Origin: an uncultured Roseobacter sp. | GTDB lineage: Bacteria; Pseudomonadota; Alphaproteobacteria; Rhodobacterales; Rhodobacteraceae | Length of the DNA: 64,000 nucleotides | Assembly (NCBI GenBank): GCA_947488305.1 | Contig: CANKZM010000010.1 | Location: 1-64,000 of the forward strand | Reading direction: 5' to 3' | Part shown: positions 62,736-64,000 of the stretch, one piece after another | How the letters are laid out: each line of letters opens with the position of its first letter | How positions within the stretch are numbered: position 1 is the stretch's first letter | The notes under the pieces: model-generated | Database searches by the model: none | Seen by the model: only the letters and a program-made list of their open reading frames with translations | What the model was told of the DNA's origin: nothing | Translations under genes and position numbers: made by a program

Positions 62736-64000
62736 ATGACCGGCGGATTTCTGGACGGCGATGTTTTTCGCGGTCTTGCCTTTCGTATTCTGCTGTTTCT
62801 GACACTTGCGCTTTTGCCCTTTGGCCTCATTTCCGTGTTTCAGACCCGGGAAATCGTGCGTCAGGCGGATTCAAACTCAGAGCTGTCGCTGCTCGCGCTG
62901 ACCGACCAGGCTGCCAGTGCGGAGCGCTCGATTTTTCAGGAAGGATTCGGTGCGGCAGAGGCTTTGAGCGCGCTAGCGCAGCTATACGCAGGGGATCCCG
63001 GTGCGTGTTCGTCCTTTCTGGCAGCATACCGCCGGGCCGTTGGACTCTACTCCTTTATCGGTTATCTGCCGCCTGATGGCATCATGGAGTGTTCGTCGGC
63101 GGGTCGCACCATTGATTTCAGCGAATTTCCCGGCTTTGCCGAAGAAGTGCGTAAGGCGCGCAGGCAAGTAATTTGGAACCCGGAAGGCATCATCAGCAGC
63201 CAGCCCGTCATGGTTCTCTCTCAACCGTTCTTTACGCGGGCGGGGTTCGCCGGTTTCATGACAATGTCGGTTCCGTTGCAGGTTATCGCTGCTGAAATGA
63301 ACGATGTTTTGGCTGGAATGCCTGCCGAAGTTGTGACGTTTAACGCGGATGGCACAATCATCAGGGCCGGTCGGCCACTCAATGAAACCTTTGCCGACAT
63401 GCCGAAAGAGCTTGATCTGAAGAAATTGGTCGGCAGCAAACCGCATGTCTTTGAAGATTCAAATCGTGCGGGTGATCCGCGCTTGTATGCTGTTGTTCCG
63501 ATTGTGCCGGACGTTGCCTATGCCATGAGCATCTGGCGCCCGGATGAAATGCAATCAAGCCTTCAGCAGTCCATCGGCCTGAGCATGTTCTTGCCCGTCA
63601 TCATGTGGCTTGCAAGCCTGATCGTTGCCTTCTGGTCGCTCAATCGCCTTGCGGTTCGCCACATCCGCAAACTTGGACGGCAAATGCGGCTTTTTGCCTA
63701 TAACCGGCGGGTGCCGCGCACGACGCTAGGCACCGGTGTGCCTCGTGAATTGGTGGAAATCCAAAAGGCATTCGTGCGGATGGCGGATTCCATCGTCAGG
63801 GATGAGGCAGCACTTGAAGACAGCCTGCGGGACAAGAACATTCTTCTTAAGGAGGTGCACCACAGGGTCAAAAATAACCTGCAACTAATTTCATCCATCA
63901 TGAACATGCAGATCAGGCGGGCCCAGACGGAGGACGCCCGGCAGGTTCTCAAGCGCCTCCAGGACCGTATTTTGAGCCTCGCTACCGTGCACAAGAACCT
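62736..64000 (+). CDS. Membrane sensor histidine kinase of the HisKA_2/HWE class (truncated by window)
   Basis: The frame runs from ATG 62736, one base after the ecfG stop, to the window edge without a stop (about 421 residues seen). An N-terminal membrane helix (about 15-35), a periplasmic sensor part (about 36-285), a second helix (about 287-310), a HAMP-like linker, then the phosphoacceptor motif LLKEVHHRVKNNLQLISSIM near residue 370. This kinase class phosphorylates PhyR in other alphaproteobacteria, so it is the likely stress sensor of the locus. The ATPase domain lies beyond the window. Confidence 0.88.
   Translation, partial: MTGGFLDGDVFRGLAFRILLFLTLALLPFGLISVFQTREIVRQADSNSELSLLALTDQAASAERSIFQEGFGAAEALSALAQLYAGDPGACSSFLAAYRRAVGLYSFIGYLPPDGIMECSSAGRTIDFSEFPGFAEEVRKARRQVIWNPEGIISSQPVMVLSQPFFTRAGFAGFMTMSVPLQVIAAEMNDVLAGMPAEVVTFNADGTIIRAGRPLNETFADMPKELDLKKLVGSKPHVFEDSNRAGDPRLYAVVPIVPDVAYAMSIWRPDEMQSSLQQSIGLSMFLPVIMWLASLIVAFWSLNRLAVRHIRKLGRQMRLFAYNRRVPRTTLGTGVPRELVEIQKAFVRMADSIVRDEAALEDSLRDKNILLKEVHHRVKNNLQLISSIMNMQIRRAQTEDARQVLKRLQDRILSLATVHKN

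Overview
The window comes from an alphaproteobacterium of the Rhodobacterales, most likely an aerobic anoxygenic phototroph of the Roseobacter group. The evidence is a nearly contiguous bacteriochlorophyll a / spheroidenone photosynthesis gene cluster (PGC), a tetraheme-type reaction centre (pufC, no pufX), an ALA-synthase hemA, GlxA-type regulators, a VPLPA-CTERM protein and a PhyR-NepR-EcfG stress locus. No assignment below species-group level can be made from the sequence alone.

Layout. (1) 1-2.7 kb: the end of the puh superoperon (acsF tail, puhE, hemA, cycA), closed by a strong terminator. (2) 2.8-12.1 kb: accessory genes: a DUF3604 protein; a GlxA-family regulator broken by a nonsense codon; two gene stumps meeting at a deletion scar; a DUF1127 / flavin monooxygenase pair; a homocysteine methyltransferase-family gene; a second, intact GlxA regulator; two small membrane genes. 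(3) 12.1-16.4 kb: a plasmid-type replication and partition module. It has an APH-fold kinase gene coupled to a DnaA-like replicase, a 0.5-kb AT-rich spacer with phased repeats that is a likely origin, and parA-parB. (4) 16.4-40.7 kb: the second PGC half: crtA-bchI-bchD-bchO (minus strand); crtI-crtB-tspO; a PEP-CTERM-type gene; crtD-crtC (minus strand); crtE-crtF; bchC-X-(small ORF)-Y-Z; pufQBALMC; dxs. (5) 40.7-50.4 kb: a seven-gene overlapping operon with a peptide-type ABC transporter, an oppositely transcribed deacetylase-fold gene, a DksA-type gene, and the matching binding protein. (6) 50.5-64 kb: panBC, a TetR-controlled group, a CAP-domain protein, a peptidase/aminotransferase pair, an EcfG-type stress operon, and phyR / nepR-ecfG-histidine kinase, the last cut off by the window edge.

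The most notable structure is the replicon wedged between the puh and puf halves of the PGC. A 16-bp palindrome, TGTCCCCGCGGGGACA, occurs six times in near-perfect form between 14.0 and 18.5 kb: before parA, inside parA, inside parB, inside bchO and twice inside bchD. It looks like a partition centromere (parS array) that has spread into photosynthesis coding sequence, where it usually appears as the peptide VPAGT. Related TGTCCCC half-sites, spaced about two and three helical turns apart, lie in the candidate origin. The crtA, crtI, crtD/E and bchC promoters carry paired TGT-N12-ACA sites, the known recognition pattern of the PpsR/CrtJ repressor.

Whether this molecule is a plasmid/chromid or a chromosome with an integrated replicon cannot be settled here. 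The presence of panBC and the general-stress regulators on the same segment makes the question worth asking.
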